Below, in pieces: positions 1-8,014 of a stretch of DNA of 64,000 nt. Below the pieces are notes generated by a model that worked only from the letters and a program-made list of their open reading frames with translations, made no database searches and was not told the origin of the DNA. Made by a program: the position numbers and the translations under genes. The stretch comes from AC-37 sp036386455 (GTDB lineage: Bacteria > Actinomycetota > Thermoleophilia > Solirubrobacterales > Thermoleophilaceae), in NCBI GenBank assembly GCA_036386455.1, contig DASVVS010000056.1, forward strand, positions 6,312-70,311, in the 5' to 3' direction. The first letter of the stretch is position 1, and each line of letters opens with the position of its first letter.

Positions 1-521
1 CCGCCGGCGGTGCCGCTGCCCGAGCCGGACGCGCCGCTCTCGGAGCCCGCGCCGTCGCCGGTGCGGGAGCCGCCGCTGGAGCGATCGCTCTCGCGGGCCC
101 CGCCGGAGCCAGAGCCCGAGCCCGAGCCGGAGCCGGAGCCGCCGTCGCGGGCTTCGCGGGAGCCGGAGTGCGTCGCGACGGCGCCGCCCTCGGCCACGCT
201 GTGGGCGGGGCGCGGTGAGGCGGCGTCGCGGCCCGAGCGCTCGGCCTGGGCCGGAGCCTCGGAGCCGCCCGGCACCTGGGGGAGCCCGAGGCTCGGCAGC
301 GGGCGCAGCCCGAACGCGCCCAGCACGAGCGCCGTCAGCCAGAGCGCGGTGACGGCCGCCAGCGTCCACCCGGCCACGCGGAGCGCCCGCGCGCGGCGCT
401 GGGTGCCGGAGGCGAAGACGGGCCGCTCAGCCTCGGCGGGACGCGCGGCGCCTGCGCGCTGGGGCGCCTCGGCGCGCTGGGGCGTCTCGAGCTCGGTGGG
501 TCTTTCGATCGTCGCGGACAT
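1..521 (-). CDS. Single-pass membrane protein with Gly/Ser-rich tail (3' end cut by window edge)
   Basis: The frame starts at an ATG at the right-hand end and stays open to the window edge, so about 173 N-terminal codons are visible. Residues 1-49 are charged and Ala/Arg/Glu-rich. One hydrophobic helix spans residues 50-72 (GWTLAAVTALWLTALVLGAF). After it the chain becomes disordered, Ser/Gly/Glu-rich and ends in a run of Gly-Ser pairs. Those pairs come from a GAGCCN hexanucleotide repeat seen on the plus strand at about 106-140. The arrangement suggests a small cytoplasmic head and a long external tail. No family is recognised. The GC pattern gives a long plus-strand reading frame here, which I treat as a shadow. 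Confidence 0.6.
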   Translation of the reverse strand, partial: MSATIERPTELETPQRAEAPQRAGAARPAEAERPVFASGTQRRARALRVAGWTLAAVTALWLTALVLGAFGLRPLPSLGLPQVPGGSEAPAQAERSGRDAASPRPAHSVAEGGAVATHSGSREARDGGSGSGSGSGSGSGGARESDRSSGGSRTGDGAGSESGASGSGSGTAG

Positions 522-529
522 GGGCTTGC

Positions 530-543
530 CTACACGAGTGTAG
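530..543. promoter_or_regulatory. Operator-like palindrome CTACAC-GA-GTGTAG
   Basis: Two perfect 6-base arms (CTACAC and GTGTAG) are separated by two bases. The palindrome lies nine bases upstream of the start codon of the truncated membrane protein, in the 49-base gap after the HisC-like gene. Position and symmetry fit a dimeric repressor site. No regulator is identified. Confidence 0.35.
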
Positions 544-570
544 GTTCCCCCTGGAACGCGTCAGGAACGC

Positions 571-1698
571 TCAGGTTGGCGTGACTTCGACCGCTTCGGC
601 GAGCGCGCTCAGGAGCCGGCCGGTAGCGCCGGAGTACCAGATCGACGCGCGCACGTGATCGTCGGCGCCGAGTGGCGCGCCGGGCGAGACCAGCACGCGC
701 TTCTCCTCGAGCCGCGCCGCGAGCTGTGCCCCGTTGAGACCCGTGGCGTTGAGCCAGACGAAGTTGGCCTGGCTCTCGGGAGCGTCCACCGGCAGGTCGT
801 GCAGCTCGTCCATCATCCGGCGCCGCTGCTCGATGACCATGTCGCGGCGCTTCTCGATCGCGCTGTCGTCCATCGAGAGCGCGTAGCCGATGCCCGCCTG
901 CGTCAGGACGTTCACGCCGAGCGCGGGGGCGATCGACCCGAGCAGCTCGCCCGACACCCGCGAGCCGACCACGTAGCCGGCGCGCAGCCCGGAGAGCCCC
1001 CAGATCTTCGAGAAGGTGCGGAACACCAGCATCCGCGGGAACGCGTCCACGAGCCGCAGCACGGAGTCGCGCGGCTCGACGTCCTGGAACTCCACGTAGG
1101 CCTCGTCGACCAGCAGGTGCACGTGCTCGGGCAGCGACGAGGCCAGCGTGCCGATCTCCTCGCTCGTCACGTAGGTGCCGGTCGGGTCGTTCGGATTGCA
1201 GATCACGACCGCGCGGGTCTTCTCGGTGACCGCCGCGCGCACGGCCTCGAGGTCCGCACGCCCGCCGCGCAGGTCCACGGCCACGGGGCGGCCGCCGGCC
1301 CGCTGCGCCATCAGCGGGTACAGCGGATACGACGGCCACGGCGTGACCAGCTCCTCGCCGCGGTGCACGAGCACGAGCGTGGCGGCCTGGAGCAGCTCGG
1401 CCGCGCCGTTGCCCAGCACGAACTGCTCCGGCTCCAGCCCGTGCCGCTCGGCGAGCTGGCGGCGGATGTCGGTGCCGTGGCGGTCGGGGTAGCTGTTCAC
1501 CCGGCCGCGCGCCGCGTAGATCGCGGCGTTCATGATCTCCGAGTGCGGGAAGTCGGGCCACTCCGTGCTGGAGAGGTCGAGCGTCGGCACCTCCTGGAGG
1601 GCGAGCATCTTCTCGCGCCGGCGCCGCTCGCGGAGCTCCTTGTTGACCTCCTCGTGGTCGACGTCGTCGAACCGCCGGTAGTAGTCGAGGAGGCCCAT
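571..1698 (-). CDS. hisC: Histidinol-phosphate aminotransferase-like PLP enzyme
   Basis: Fold-type I class I/II aminotransferase of the HisC group, 375 residues, the family's usual size. The phosphate-binding start of the domain is seen in LGNGAAELL. The cofactor aspartate region is LLVDEAYVEF, preceded by the CNPNDPTG motif. The PLP lysine lies in FRTFSKIWGLSGLRAGY. Start is the ATG behind GAGGGAGACC. Known members transaminate histidinol phosphate with glutamate. No other his genes are nearby, so a related amino-donor reaction is possible. The next minus-strand gene upstream is a small membrane protein 18 bases away, so the two may be co-transcribed. Confidence 0.8.
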   Translation of the reverse strand: MGLLDYYRRFDDVDHEEVNKELRERRRREKMLALQEVPTLDLSSTEWPDFPHSEIMNAAIYAARGRVNSYPDRHGTDIRRQLAERHGLEPEQFVLGNGAAELLQAATLVLVHRGEELVTPWPSYPLYPLMAQRAGGRPVAVDLRGGRADLEAVRAAVTEKTRAVVICNPNDPTGTYVTSEEIGTLASSLPEHVHLLVDEAYVEFQDVEPRDSVLRLVDAFPRMLVFRTFSKIWGLSGLRAGYVVGSRVSGELLGSIAPALGVNVLTQAGIGYALSMDDSAIEKRRDMVIEQRRRMMDELHDLPVDAPESQANFVWLNATGLNGAQLAARLEEKRVLVSPGAPLGADDHVRASIWYSGATGRLLSALAEAVEVTPT

Positions 1699-1716
1699 CG
1701 CGGTCTCCCTCGCCGC

Positions 1717-2193
1717 CTAGTCCTTAGGAGCCAGCGAGGGGCCGGGGCCCTCGATGATGAAGAACCAGAAGATGAACGGGATCGCCGTGATCAGCAGGCT
1801 GATGATGAAGATCCGCTCGAGCGCGCCCCGCTCCTGGCGGATGCCCGAAGCACGCCTGACGAGCTTCCACGCGTGGTCCACGCGCTTGGCGATCATCAGG
1901 GTGATGAACAGCGTGGTCAGCATCCCGAGGAACGCCGACACGATCCCGGCGGACACCGAGTCGGTCCAGTAGTTCACGCGCGATCCGACCCACAGCCAGG
2001 CGATCGGCTGCGGCCCCCACACCGAGGCGCAGAGGATCGTCTCGATCACCAGCAGGAGCGCCGCGAACCCGCGGTCGGCACGCTGCCGTCCGGCCTTGGC
2101 CGTGGGCGGCTGCTCGCGGTACTTGACCGGCGCCGTTCCCGGCCGGCGGCCGATGAACAGTCCGCCGGTATCGGATGGGTCGTTGCTGGCCAA
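1717..2193 (-). CDS. Three-helix membrane protein, function unknown
   Basis: A 158-residue protein with a polar N-terminus (residues 1-40) containing FIGRRPGTAPVKYRE. Three hydrophobic stretches follow: AALLLVIETILCASVWG, IVSAFLGMLTTLFITLMIA and IFIISLLITAIPFIFWFFII. A short basic loop (KRVDHAWKLVRRASG) separates helices 2 and 3. The only in-frame start near the left stop is TTG, with no convincing ribosome site, so translation may begin further inside, near the conserved-looking FIGRRPGT block. It sits between an acyl-CoA synthetase and a HisC-like gene on the same strand. I recognise no family. Confidence 0.65.
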   Translation of the reverse strand: MASNDPSDTGGLFIGRRPGTAPVKYREQPPTAKAGRQRADRGFAALLLVIETILCASVWGPQPIAWLWVGSRVNYWTDSVSAGIVSAFLGMLTTLFITLMIAKRVDHAWKLVRRASGIRQERGALERIFIISLLITAIPFIFWFFIIEGPGPSLAPKD

Positions 2194-2230
2194 GAGGGAG
2201 TAGGGGTACCCGGTTCAGGTGACGCCGGGG

Positions 2231-4030
2231 TCAAGAAGCGTAGAGCTTCTCCACCTCGTCCGCGTACTTCTGGGCCACGACGTTGCGCTTGACCTTCAGA
2301 GTTGGCGTGAGCTCACCAGTCGCCTGCGCCAGGTCGTGCTCGAGGATCGTGAACTTCTTGATCTGCTCGACCCGGCCGACCTCGGAGTTCACCTGGTCGA
2401 CGGCCTTCTGGACCTCCGCCCGCATCTGCTCGGAGCCGGGCACGTCCTCGGGCTTCAACCCGTGCTGCTCGGCGAACCCGGGGATCTCCTCGGGGTCGAG
2501 CGTGATCACGGCCACCAGGTACGGCTTGCGGTCGCCCAGGACGACGGCCTGCGAGATGTAGCGGTTCTGCTTGAGGCCGTTCTCGAGGTTGGCGGGCGTG
2601 ATGTTCTTGCCGCCCGCGGTGATGATGATGTCCTTCTTGCGGCCGGTGATGAAGAGGAAGCCGTCCTCGTCGATGTGCCCGAGGTCGCCGGTGTGGAGCC
2701 AGCCGTCCTCCAGCGCCTCCGCCGTGGCCTCCTCGTTGTTGTAGTAGCCCTTGAAGATGTTCGGCCCGCGCAGGAGCAGCTCGCCGTCCTCGGCGATCCG
2801 CGCCTCCATGCCATCGAGGATCCGGCCGACCGACCCGAACTTGAAGTTGTCGAGCGTCTGCGCCGTGGCGGCCGTCGAGGTCTCGGTCATGCCGTAGCCC
2901 TCGAAGATCGGGACCCCGCACGCGTAGAAGAACTCGAGGACCTCCTTCGCGATCGGTGCGGCGCCGCTCACGCCCTGGCGCACACGGCCGCCGAAGATCG
3001 CCCGGACGTTCTTGTAGAGCGCCTCCTCGGCCTGGTCGAACACCTCCTGGAGCTCGGCCGGGACCTCCTCGCCGTGACGCTGCAGCTCGCGCACCTTCAC
3101 ACCCACCTCGACGGCCTTCTTGAGCCGCTCGGGGTCGGGCGCGGCGCTCGTGGCGAGCGTGTAGATCTTCTCGAAGATCCGCGGCACCGACGGGAAGTAG
3201 TGCGGCCGCACCTCCTGGATGTCGGGCACGATCTTGAGCGGGTCCTTCTGCCAGTAGGCGACGGTGCCGCCGACGTCTGTCGTGAGGAACTGGATCAGCA
3301 GGGCGAACGAGTGCGCAAGCGGCAGGTAGAGGTAGACGATGTCGTCCTCGTAGATCGCGCCGTGCACGAGGATCATGTCGCGCATCGCCGTGTAGTTGCC
3401 GTTCGTGATCACGCAGCCCTTGGGCGGGCCGGTGGTGCCGGACGTGTAGATGAACTGACACGGGTTGTCGGGGGTCACCGCCTCGATCGCGCGCGTCCAC
3501 TCCGCCTCGTCGCGGCCGCGGCCGCGCTCGCGCAGCTCGTCGAGCGAGATCACCCCGCCGCCGGAGTCCTGTCCTGGCTCGAACGCGATCACGTGCCGGA
3601 GCCCCGGGAGCGAGTCGCGGACCTCGCGGATCTTCGCCAGCTGCTCCTCGTCCTCGGCGAACACGGCCACCGAGTCCGAGTGGTCGAGCACGTAGCGGAC
3701 CTCCTCGGGGGAGTTGGTCTGGTAGACCGAGACCGAGGTGGCGCCGGCGGTGATCGTGCCGAAGTTGGCCCAGGTCCACTCGGGGCGCGAGTGGCTCAGG
3801 ATCGCGACGCGGTCCCGCGCCTCGAGGCCCAGGTCGAGCAGGCCGAGCGCGATCTCCCTCGAGATCGTGCCGAGCTCCTCGAAGGTGGTGGTCGCCCACT
3901 CGTCGCCGGACTTGTGCATCTGGGCGACGTTGCCGGAGTGCTTCTGGACGGCCGCCAGCAGCTGCGCGGCGATCGTCTTGGTCCCGGTCCCCATCTCGAG
4001 TGCGCTGCGCGCACCCGTCGCGGCCTCCAT
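2231..4030 (-). CDS. Long-chain acyl-CoA synthetase (AMP-forming)
   Basis: A 599-residue ANL-superfamily adenylating enzyme of the long-chain (FadD15/FAA1-like) group, predicted to activate fatty acids with ATP and CoA on the cytoplasmic side of the membrane. The P-loop-like motif is FIYTSGTTGPPKG. The A5 motif is EGYGMTETSTA. GWLHTGDLG and GRKKDIIITAGGKNI carry the hinge and catalytic-loop residues, and a C-terminal lysine is seen in GELTPTLKVKRN. Length and motif order are complete. It feeds the window's beta-oxidation genes, although none is in the same operon. The start ATG has a GGAGA-type site upstream. Confidence 0.9.
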   Translation of the reverse strand: MEAATGARSALEMGTGTKTIAAQLLAAVQKHSGNVAQMHKSGDEWATTTFEELGTISREIALGLLDLGLEARDRVAILSHSRPEWTWANFGTITAGATSVSVYQTNSPEEVRYVLDHSDSVAVFAEDEEQLAKIREVRDSLPGLRHVIAFEPGQDSGGGVISLDELRERGRGRDEAEWTRAIEAVTPDNPCQFIYTSGTTGPPKGCVITNGNYTAMRDMILVHGAIYEDDIVYLYLPLAHSFALLIQFLTTDVGGTVAYWQKDPLKIVPDIQEVRPHYFPSVPRIFEKIYTLATSAAPDPERLKKAVEVGVKVRELQRHGEEVPAELQEVFDQAEEALYKNVRAIFGGRVRQGVSGAAPIAKEVLEFFYACGVPIFEGYGMTETSTAATAQTLDNFKFGSVGRILDGMEARIAEDGELLLRGPNIFKGYYNNEEATAEALEDGWLHTGDLGHIDEDGFLFITGRKKDIIITAGGKNITPANLENGLKQNRYISQAVVLGDRKPYLVAVITLDPEEIPGFAEQHGLKPEDVPGSEQMRAEVQKAVDQVNSEVGRVEQIKKFTILEHDLAQATGELTPTLKVKRNVVAQKYADEVEKLYAS

Positions 4031-4094
4031 CGCTCTAGGTCTCCTCCGGCGTCGCTTGCGCCGGGGATTCTACGTAGCCGGCTTCAGGTGCGGG

Positions 4095-4283
4095 CTAGGC
4101 GCCCGCGAGCTGGGCCTCGTGGCCCGCGCCCTGCTGCGCCTCGCGAAGCGCGGAGAGGAAGAGGGTCTTGTCGATGCGTCCCTGGAAGATCGGGACCTGC
4201 AACTCCATGCACTTGACGATCACCTCCCGACGATGCATTCCTGCCTCGCGCGCGAGTTCGGTGGGCGTCAGGTGGATCGCCAT
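4095..4283 (-). CDS. Small helix-turn-helix-like protein
   Basis: A 62-residue protein behind a strong GGAGGGAG ribosome site. LTPTELAREAGMHRREVIVKC reads like a helix-turn-helix of the IF2-N/MerR-like type: two short helices with a turn at AGMHRRE. The remainder is amphipathic and ends in an Ala/Gln-rich tail. It stands alone between the acyl-CoA synthetase and Nif3 genes and has its own promoter-like sequence. A DNA- or RNA-binding role is inferred from shape only. Confidence 0.6.
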   Translation of the reverse strand: MAIHLTPTELAREAGMHRREVIVKCMELQVPIFQGRIDKTLFLSALREAQQGAGHEAQLAGA

Positions 4284-4319
4284 GGAGTTGTCTCCCTCCG
4301 TCGGTGAATGGCAGTGAGA

Positions 4320-4348
4320 ATTGTTACCGGTTGTGTCGGACGTCGCAA
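4320..4348 (-). promoter_or_regulatory. Sigma-70-like promoter for the small HTH gene
   Basis: On the minus strand TTGCGA (4343-4348) and AACAAT (4320-4325) are 17 bases apart, each matching four of six consensus bases. The surrounding 100 bases are clearly more AT-rich than the genes. The -10 lies 36 bases upstream of the start codon, leaving room for the GGAGGGAG site. Confidence 0.4.
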
Positions 4349-4391
4349 TCGGGGCTTCGCATTTTGCGCTGTTTATGGCGCAGATGCGACA

Positions 4392-5150
4392 TCAGACCGG
4401 GTTCGCGACCTCGATGAACTCGTGCGCGACCCCGAAGCGCTCGGCCACGACCTCGCCGAGTCGGCGGATCCCGACGACCTCCGTCGCGTAGTGGCCGCAG
4501 GCGAGCAGGGTCACGCCGAGCTCCGCGGCATCCGCCAGCGACGGCTCCTCGGCCTCGCCGGTGACGAACGCGTCGAGCCCCAGCTCGGCGGCCTCGGCGA
4601 TCAGGTGGGCGGCGCCTCCCGAGACGATCCCGACCCGGCGCACCGCCTGCGGGCCGCCACCGAGCACGAGCGGCTCGCGGCCGAACAGACGCCCGCAGCG
4701 GCCGGCCAGCTCGTCCGGCGTCAGCGGCTCGTCCGCCACTCCGACGAAGCCGGTGAGCTTGCCGGCGACCTCGCCGAAGCGCTCGCCGCGGCGCAGGCCG
4801 AGCCCGTCGCAGATCAGGGCGTTGTTGCCCAGCTCCGGATGCTCGTCGAGCGGCAGGTGGTAGGCGGCGAGCGACATGTCGGCGTCGAAGAGCGCCTTCA
4901 GCCGCCCCTTCATCTGCACGCCCACCGTCTGCGGGGTCGAGCGCCAGAAGATCCCGTGGTGGCAGAGCACCAGGTGCGCCCCCGCCCCCGCCGCGCGCTC
5001 GAACAGCTCGCGGTGGGCCGAGACGCCGGTCACGACCTTCTCGACCTCGTCGCGGCCGATCACCTGGAGCCCGTTCGGGCAGTAGTCGTCCCAGCCGCCC
5101 GCGCCGAGCAGCTCGTCGAGGTGGGCGACGATCTCGTCGCGGTGCGCCAT
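4392..5150 (-). CDS. Nif3-like dinuclear metal centre protein
   Basis: 252 residues of the Nif3/YbgI/DUF34 family, whose members bind two metals in a hexameric toroid; the cellular role is unsettled. Metal-ligand blocks are visible: HLVLCHHGIFW (paired His), YHLPLDEHPELGNN, and C-terminal ACGHYATE. The frame runs far upstream antisense to the neighbouring epimerase, but similarity starts at MAHRDEIVAHLDELLG, so I place the start at that ATG. It is shorter than Nif3 proteins carrying a PII-like insert, so this is the compact form. The gene diverges from the next small gene with a 36-base gap. Confidence 0.85.
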   Translation of the reverse strand: MAHRDEIVAHLDELLGAGGWDDYCPNGLQVIGRDEVEKVVTGVSAHRELFERAAGAGAHLVLCHHGIFWRSTPQTVGVQMKGRLKALFDADMSLAAYHLPLDEHPELGNNALICDGLGLRRGERFGEVAGKLTGFVGVADEPLTPDELAGRCGRLFGREPLVLGGGPQAVRRVGIVSGGAAHLIAEAAELGLDAFVTGEAEEPSLADAAELGVTLLACGHYATEVVGIRRLGEVVAERFGVAHEFIEVANPV

Positions 5151-5186
5151 GGCGCGCACGGTACCTGCCGCGTAACCTCCTCGCCG

Positions 5187-5438
5187 ATGGCCCGCCGGAA
5201 GAGCGACAGGAGCAGCGAGTTCCTCGAGTCCCTGATGGACACGAGCCTCTACTCGATGGGCGCCTTCTTCTCCGACCAGCACCCCGAGCTGGTGGACGAG
5301 GTGATCGCCCAGAGCGAGGCGATCGAGGACCTCGGCCTGCGCGCCTACGCCGACGACGCCGAGCTGACGGTCGAGGAGGTCTTCGACACGCTCCTGACCG
5401 GGCTGGCGGTGCGGTACTACAAGGCCGTGGCGGGCTAG
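5187..5438 (+). CDS. Small acidic hypothetical protein
   Basis: 83 residues starting MARRKSDRSSEFLE, with a basic first segment and an acidic helical remainder (VDEVIAQSEAIEDLG, ELTVEEVFDTLLTGLAVRYY). There is no signal peptide, membrane segment or known motif. It is divergent from the Nif3 gene, and its stop overlaps the stop of the convergent epimerase by four bases. Codon use fits a real gene: the reading frame further upstream is only antisense to Nif3. Function unknown. Confidence 0.55.
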   Translation: MARRKSDRSSEFLESLMDTSLYSMGAFFSDQHPELVDEVIAQSEAIEDLGLRAYADDAELTVEEVFDTLLTGLAVRYYKAVAG

Positions 5439-6355
5439 GCCGCCGCCGGCACGCGGCCGGTCTCCTCCGCGTGTGCGCGGCAGAGCGCCTCGCGGAACGG
5501 AGTCGGCTCCACGCCGAACGCCTCGGAGCCGGAGCGGTCCGTCACGACCGTGCGGGTGGACAGGCCCTCGACCAGTGGCCGGGCCACGCCGGTGTCCACC
5601 GGCGTGACGAGCCCGATCCACATGGCGGAGAGCCTGGGGGAGAGCACGGGAACGGGAAGCTTCGGGCGCGGGCGCTTGCCCAGCACGCGCGCCATCTCGT
5701 CGAGCATCTCTCCGTACGAGAGGACGTCGGGGCCGCCGATCTGCACCTCGCGGCCGGCGGACGCCTCGACCTCGGGCGCCTGGGCCAGGTACTCGACGGC
5801 GTCGTCGATCGCGATCGGCTGGGTGGTCGTGGACAGCCAGCGCGGGGCGAGCATCGCCGGCAGCCGCTCCACGAGGCTCTTGAGCGTGCGGTACGACTCG
5901 CTCTTCGCGCCGACGACCATCGCGGCGCGGAAGTAGGTGAGCGGGGGCCCGTGCTCGGCGAGGATCGTCGCGGTCAGGTGCCGGCTGCGCAGGTGCGCCG
6001 AGCCGGGCTGGTCGCCGAGGCCGCCCAGGTAGATCACGCGCTTCACGCCCTCGCGCTCGGCCACCTCCGCGAACGCCTTGGCGGCGCGCCGCTCGCGCGC
6101 CTCGAAGTCCTCGTCGTCCGAGCCGCGGCCCATCGAGTGGACGAGGTAGTAGGCCACGTCCGCGCCGCGCCCGGCGCCGGCGAGCGTCTCGGGCCGCAGC
6201 ACGTCGCCCTCGTGGAGCTCGTGGCCGGCGTCGGCCAGGTGCTTGGCGCGGTCGGCGTCGCGCACCAGGCAGCGCACGTCGGCGCCGCGCTCCGAGAGCG
6301 CCTCCACCAGGCGGCCGCCGACGAATCCCGTCGCCCCCGTCACGAGTGCCTTCAT
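5435..6355 (-). CDS. NAD(P)-binding epimerase/NmrA-like protein
   Basis: 306 residues of the atypical/extended SDR group. The Rossmann signature is at the very start (VTGATGFVGGRLVEAL), followed by an acid/base switch region RCLVRDADRAKHL. YYLVHSMGRGSD and VKRVIYLGGLGD match the NmrA/complex-I-assembly-like SDRs used on quinones or as redox sensors. No clear YxxxK pair is present, which is usual in this branch. The substrate cannot be read from context. The gene is monocistronic on its strand and divergent from the sugar dehydrogenase. Confidence 0.8.
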   Translation of the reverse strand: MKALVTGATGFVGGRLVEALSERGADVRCLVRDADRAKHLADAGHELHEGDVLRPETLAGAGRGADVAYYLVHSMGRGSDDEDFEARERRAAKAFAEVAEREGVKRVIYLGGLGDQPGSAHLRSRHLTATILAEHGPPLTYFRAAMVVGAKSESYRTLKSLVERLPAMLAPRWLSTTTQPIAIDDAVEYLAQAPEVEASAGREVQIGGPDVLSYGEMLDEMARVLGKRPRPKLPVPVLSPRLSAMWIGLVTPVDTGVARPLVEGLSTRTVVTDRSGSEAFGVEPTPFREALCRAHAEETGRVPAAA

Positions 6356-6397
6356 ACGTCGGGTACGACGGCGGCTTCACCGGGGATCAACATCCGC

Positions 6398-7561
6398 ATG
6401 CAATCGTTCGGCCCGATGCGGCGGCTCCCCCTCCTGCTCGCGCCCCTCGGGGTCGCCGTGGCGCTCGCGGCCGCCGGCGCCGACACGGCCAGCCAGGCGC
6501 AGTCGTCCGGCGTGCGCCTGTCGCGGGTCGGCTCCTTCGAGGGCCCGACGTACGTGACCGCGCCGCGCGGCGACAAGGCGCGTGTGTTCGTGACCGAGCA
6601 GCGCGGCCTGGTCCGCCTGCTGGTGAACCGCAAGCTGCGCAGCCGCGCGTTCCTCGACGTCCGCGACGACGTGAGCTGCTGCGGCGAGCGCGGCCTCCTG
6701 TCGATGGCGTTCGCGCCCGACTACGCCGATTCCGGCCGCTTCTACGTCTACTTCACGCGCGGCGACGGCGACATCGTCGTGCGCCAGTACACCCGCTCCG
6801 CGAGCAACCCCGAGGTGGCCGACGCCGGGAGCGCGCGCGAGGTCATCCGGATCGAGCACAGCCAGTACGGCAACCACAACGGCGGCCAGCTGCAGTTCGG
6901 CCCCGACGGGATGCTCTACCTCGCCACCGGCGACGGCGGCGGTGGCGGCGACCCGCTGCGCAACGGCCAGGACCGCGGATCGCTGCTCGGCAAGGTCCTG
7001 CGGATCGACCCGCGGCCCGGCGGCGGCTACGACGTACCCGGCGACAACCCCTTCCGCGGCCGCAACGGCATGCGCGGCGAGATCTGGGCCTACGGCCTGC
7101 GCAATCCGTACCGCTTCTCGTTCGACCGCGCCGGCCGCGGGATCGCGATCGCGGACGTGGGCCAGAACGAGTTCGACGAGATCGACTACGGGGCCAAGGG
7201 CGCGCGCGGCGCGAACTTCGGCTGGAGCGTGTTCGAGGCGAACTCGCGCTTCCGCTCCGGGTCGGCGCCGGGCCACGTCAAGCCGGTGCTGGTCCGCCGG
7301 CTCGGGTCCAACGGCAACTGCGCGGTGATCGGCGGCTACGTCGTGCGCGACAAGGCGCTGACCGGTCTCACCGGCCGCTACCTGCACGGGGACAACTGCA
7401 ACCCCACGATCTACTCGGCGCGGCTCTCCTCCAAGGGGGCGTCGGGCAACCGCGCCACCGGGCTGCGGCTGAGCGGCCTCTCCTCGTTCGGCGAGGACGG
7501 CCTCGGCCGCGTGTACGCGACGTCGCTGAACGGCGGCGTCTACCGCCTCGCGGCCAGATAG
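6398..7561 (+). CDS. Secreted PQQ-dependent sugar dehydrogenase-like beta-propeller
   Basis: 387 residues with a signal peptide (RRLPLLLAPLGVAVALAAAG, cleaved near residue 30). The rest is a six-bladed propeller of the soluble glucose/sorbosone dehydrogenase (Hhip-like, YliI) family. Diagnostic pieces are VTEQRGLVRLL, GERGLLSMAFAPDY, HNGGQLQFGPDGMLYLATGD (with the conserved His) and EIWAYGLRNPYRFSFD. Known members oxidise sugars with calcium and PQQ outside the membrane; no pqq genes are in the window. I chose the ATG after GGGGATCAAC; an internal ATG six codons later is also possible. Confidence 0.88.
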   Translation: MQSFGPMRRLPLLLAPLGVAVALAAAGADTASQAQSSGVRLSRVGSFEGPTYVTAPRGDKARVFVTEQRGLVRLLVNRKLRSRAFLDVRDDVSCCGERGLLSMAFAPDYADSGRFYVYFTRGDGDIVVRQYTRSASNPEVADAGSAREVIRIEHSQYGNHNGGQLQFGPDGMLYLATGDGGGGGDPLRNGQDRGSLLGKVLRIDPRPGGGYDVPGDNPFRGRNGMRGEIWAYGLRNPYRFSFDRAGRGIAIADVGQNEFDEIDYGAKGARGANFGWSVFEANSRFRSGSAPGHVKPVLVRRLGSNGNCAVIGGYVVRDKALTGLTGRYLHGDNCNPTIYSARLSSKGASGNRATGLRLSGLSSFGEDGLGRVYATSLNGGVYRLAAR

Positions 7562-7597
7562 GCGAGAATCCCTCCCTCACCCGGGGAAGGGAGAGAC

Positions 7598-8014
7598 TTG
7601 CCTTACTTCAACGACGCCGACGAGGTCTACCAGCACATCGGCAAGCTGTTCGAGGATCTGACGACGGACGAGGAGCTGTCGCCCAAGTTCCGCAAGGCGA
7701 ACACGATCGTCCAGTACCAGTACCGCAACCCCGAGTCGCAGATCACCGTGCGGATGACCGAGGGCGACGAGCCGAAGGTCGACTGCGGCACCACCGACAT
7801 GGAGCCGGAGGTCGTCATGTCGATGGAGGCCGACACCGCCCACAAGTTCTGGCTCGGCAAGGTCAACGTGACCGTCGCGCTCGCGCGCGGCCAGATGAAG
7901 GCGAAGGGGCCGGTCGCGAAGATCCTCAAGCTCGTGCCGCTCGTGAAGCCCGTGTTCCCCCGCTATCGGCAGCAGCTCGCCGACTCCGGCCGTCAGGACC
8001 TGGCGGATGTCTGA
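7598..8014 (+). CDS. SCP2 sterol-carrier domain protein
   Basis: 138 residues, a stand-alone SCP2 lipid-binding domain. The middle has the usual beta strands (SQITVRMTEGDEPKVDCG, VVMSMEADTAHKFWLGKVN), and ALARGQMKAKGPVAKILKLVPL is the typical end of the fold. It starts at TTG behind GGGAAGGGAGAGAC, a strong ribosome site that decides this start. The last codons overlap the next gene by eight bases, so translation of an alcohol dehydrogenase is probably coupled. A hydrophobic substrate-carrier role is inferred from the family. Confidence 0.85.
   Translation: MPYFNDADEVYQHIGKLFEDLTTDEELSPKFRKANTIVQYQYRNPESQITVRMTEGDEPKVDCGTTDMEPEVVMSMEADTAHKFWLGKVNVTVALARGQMKAKGPVAKILKLVPLVKPVFPRYRQQLADSGRQDLADV

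Noticed and set aside
106..140. GAGCCN repeat as a CRISPR or structural repeat
   Set aside because: It is a hexanucleotide run coding for Gly-Ser pairs in a disordered tail, with no spacers.
655..2292. Long plus-strand reading frame of about 545 codons over hisC and the membrane protein gene
   Set aside because: It is antisense to two well-supported genes and has the Arg/His/Val-rich composition of GC-driven shadows.
5151..6380. Upstream extension of the Nif3-like frame
   Set aside because: It lies antisense or out of frame to two other genes, and the family's N-terminus begins at the ATG at 5150.
5471..6397. Upstream 300-codon extension of the sugar dehydrogenase frame
   Set aside because: It is antisense to the NmrA-like gene, and the signal peptide fixes the true start near 6398.
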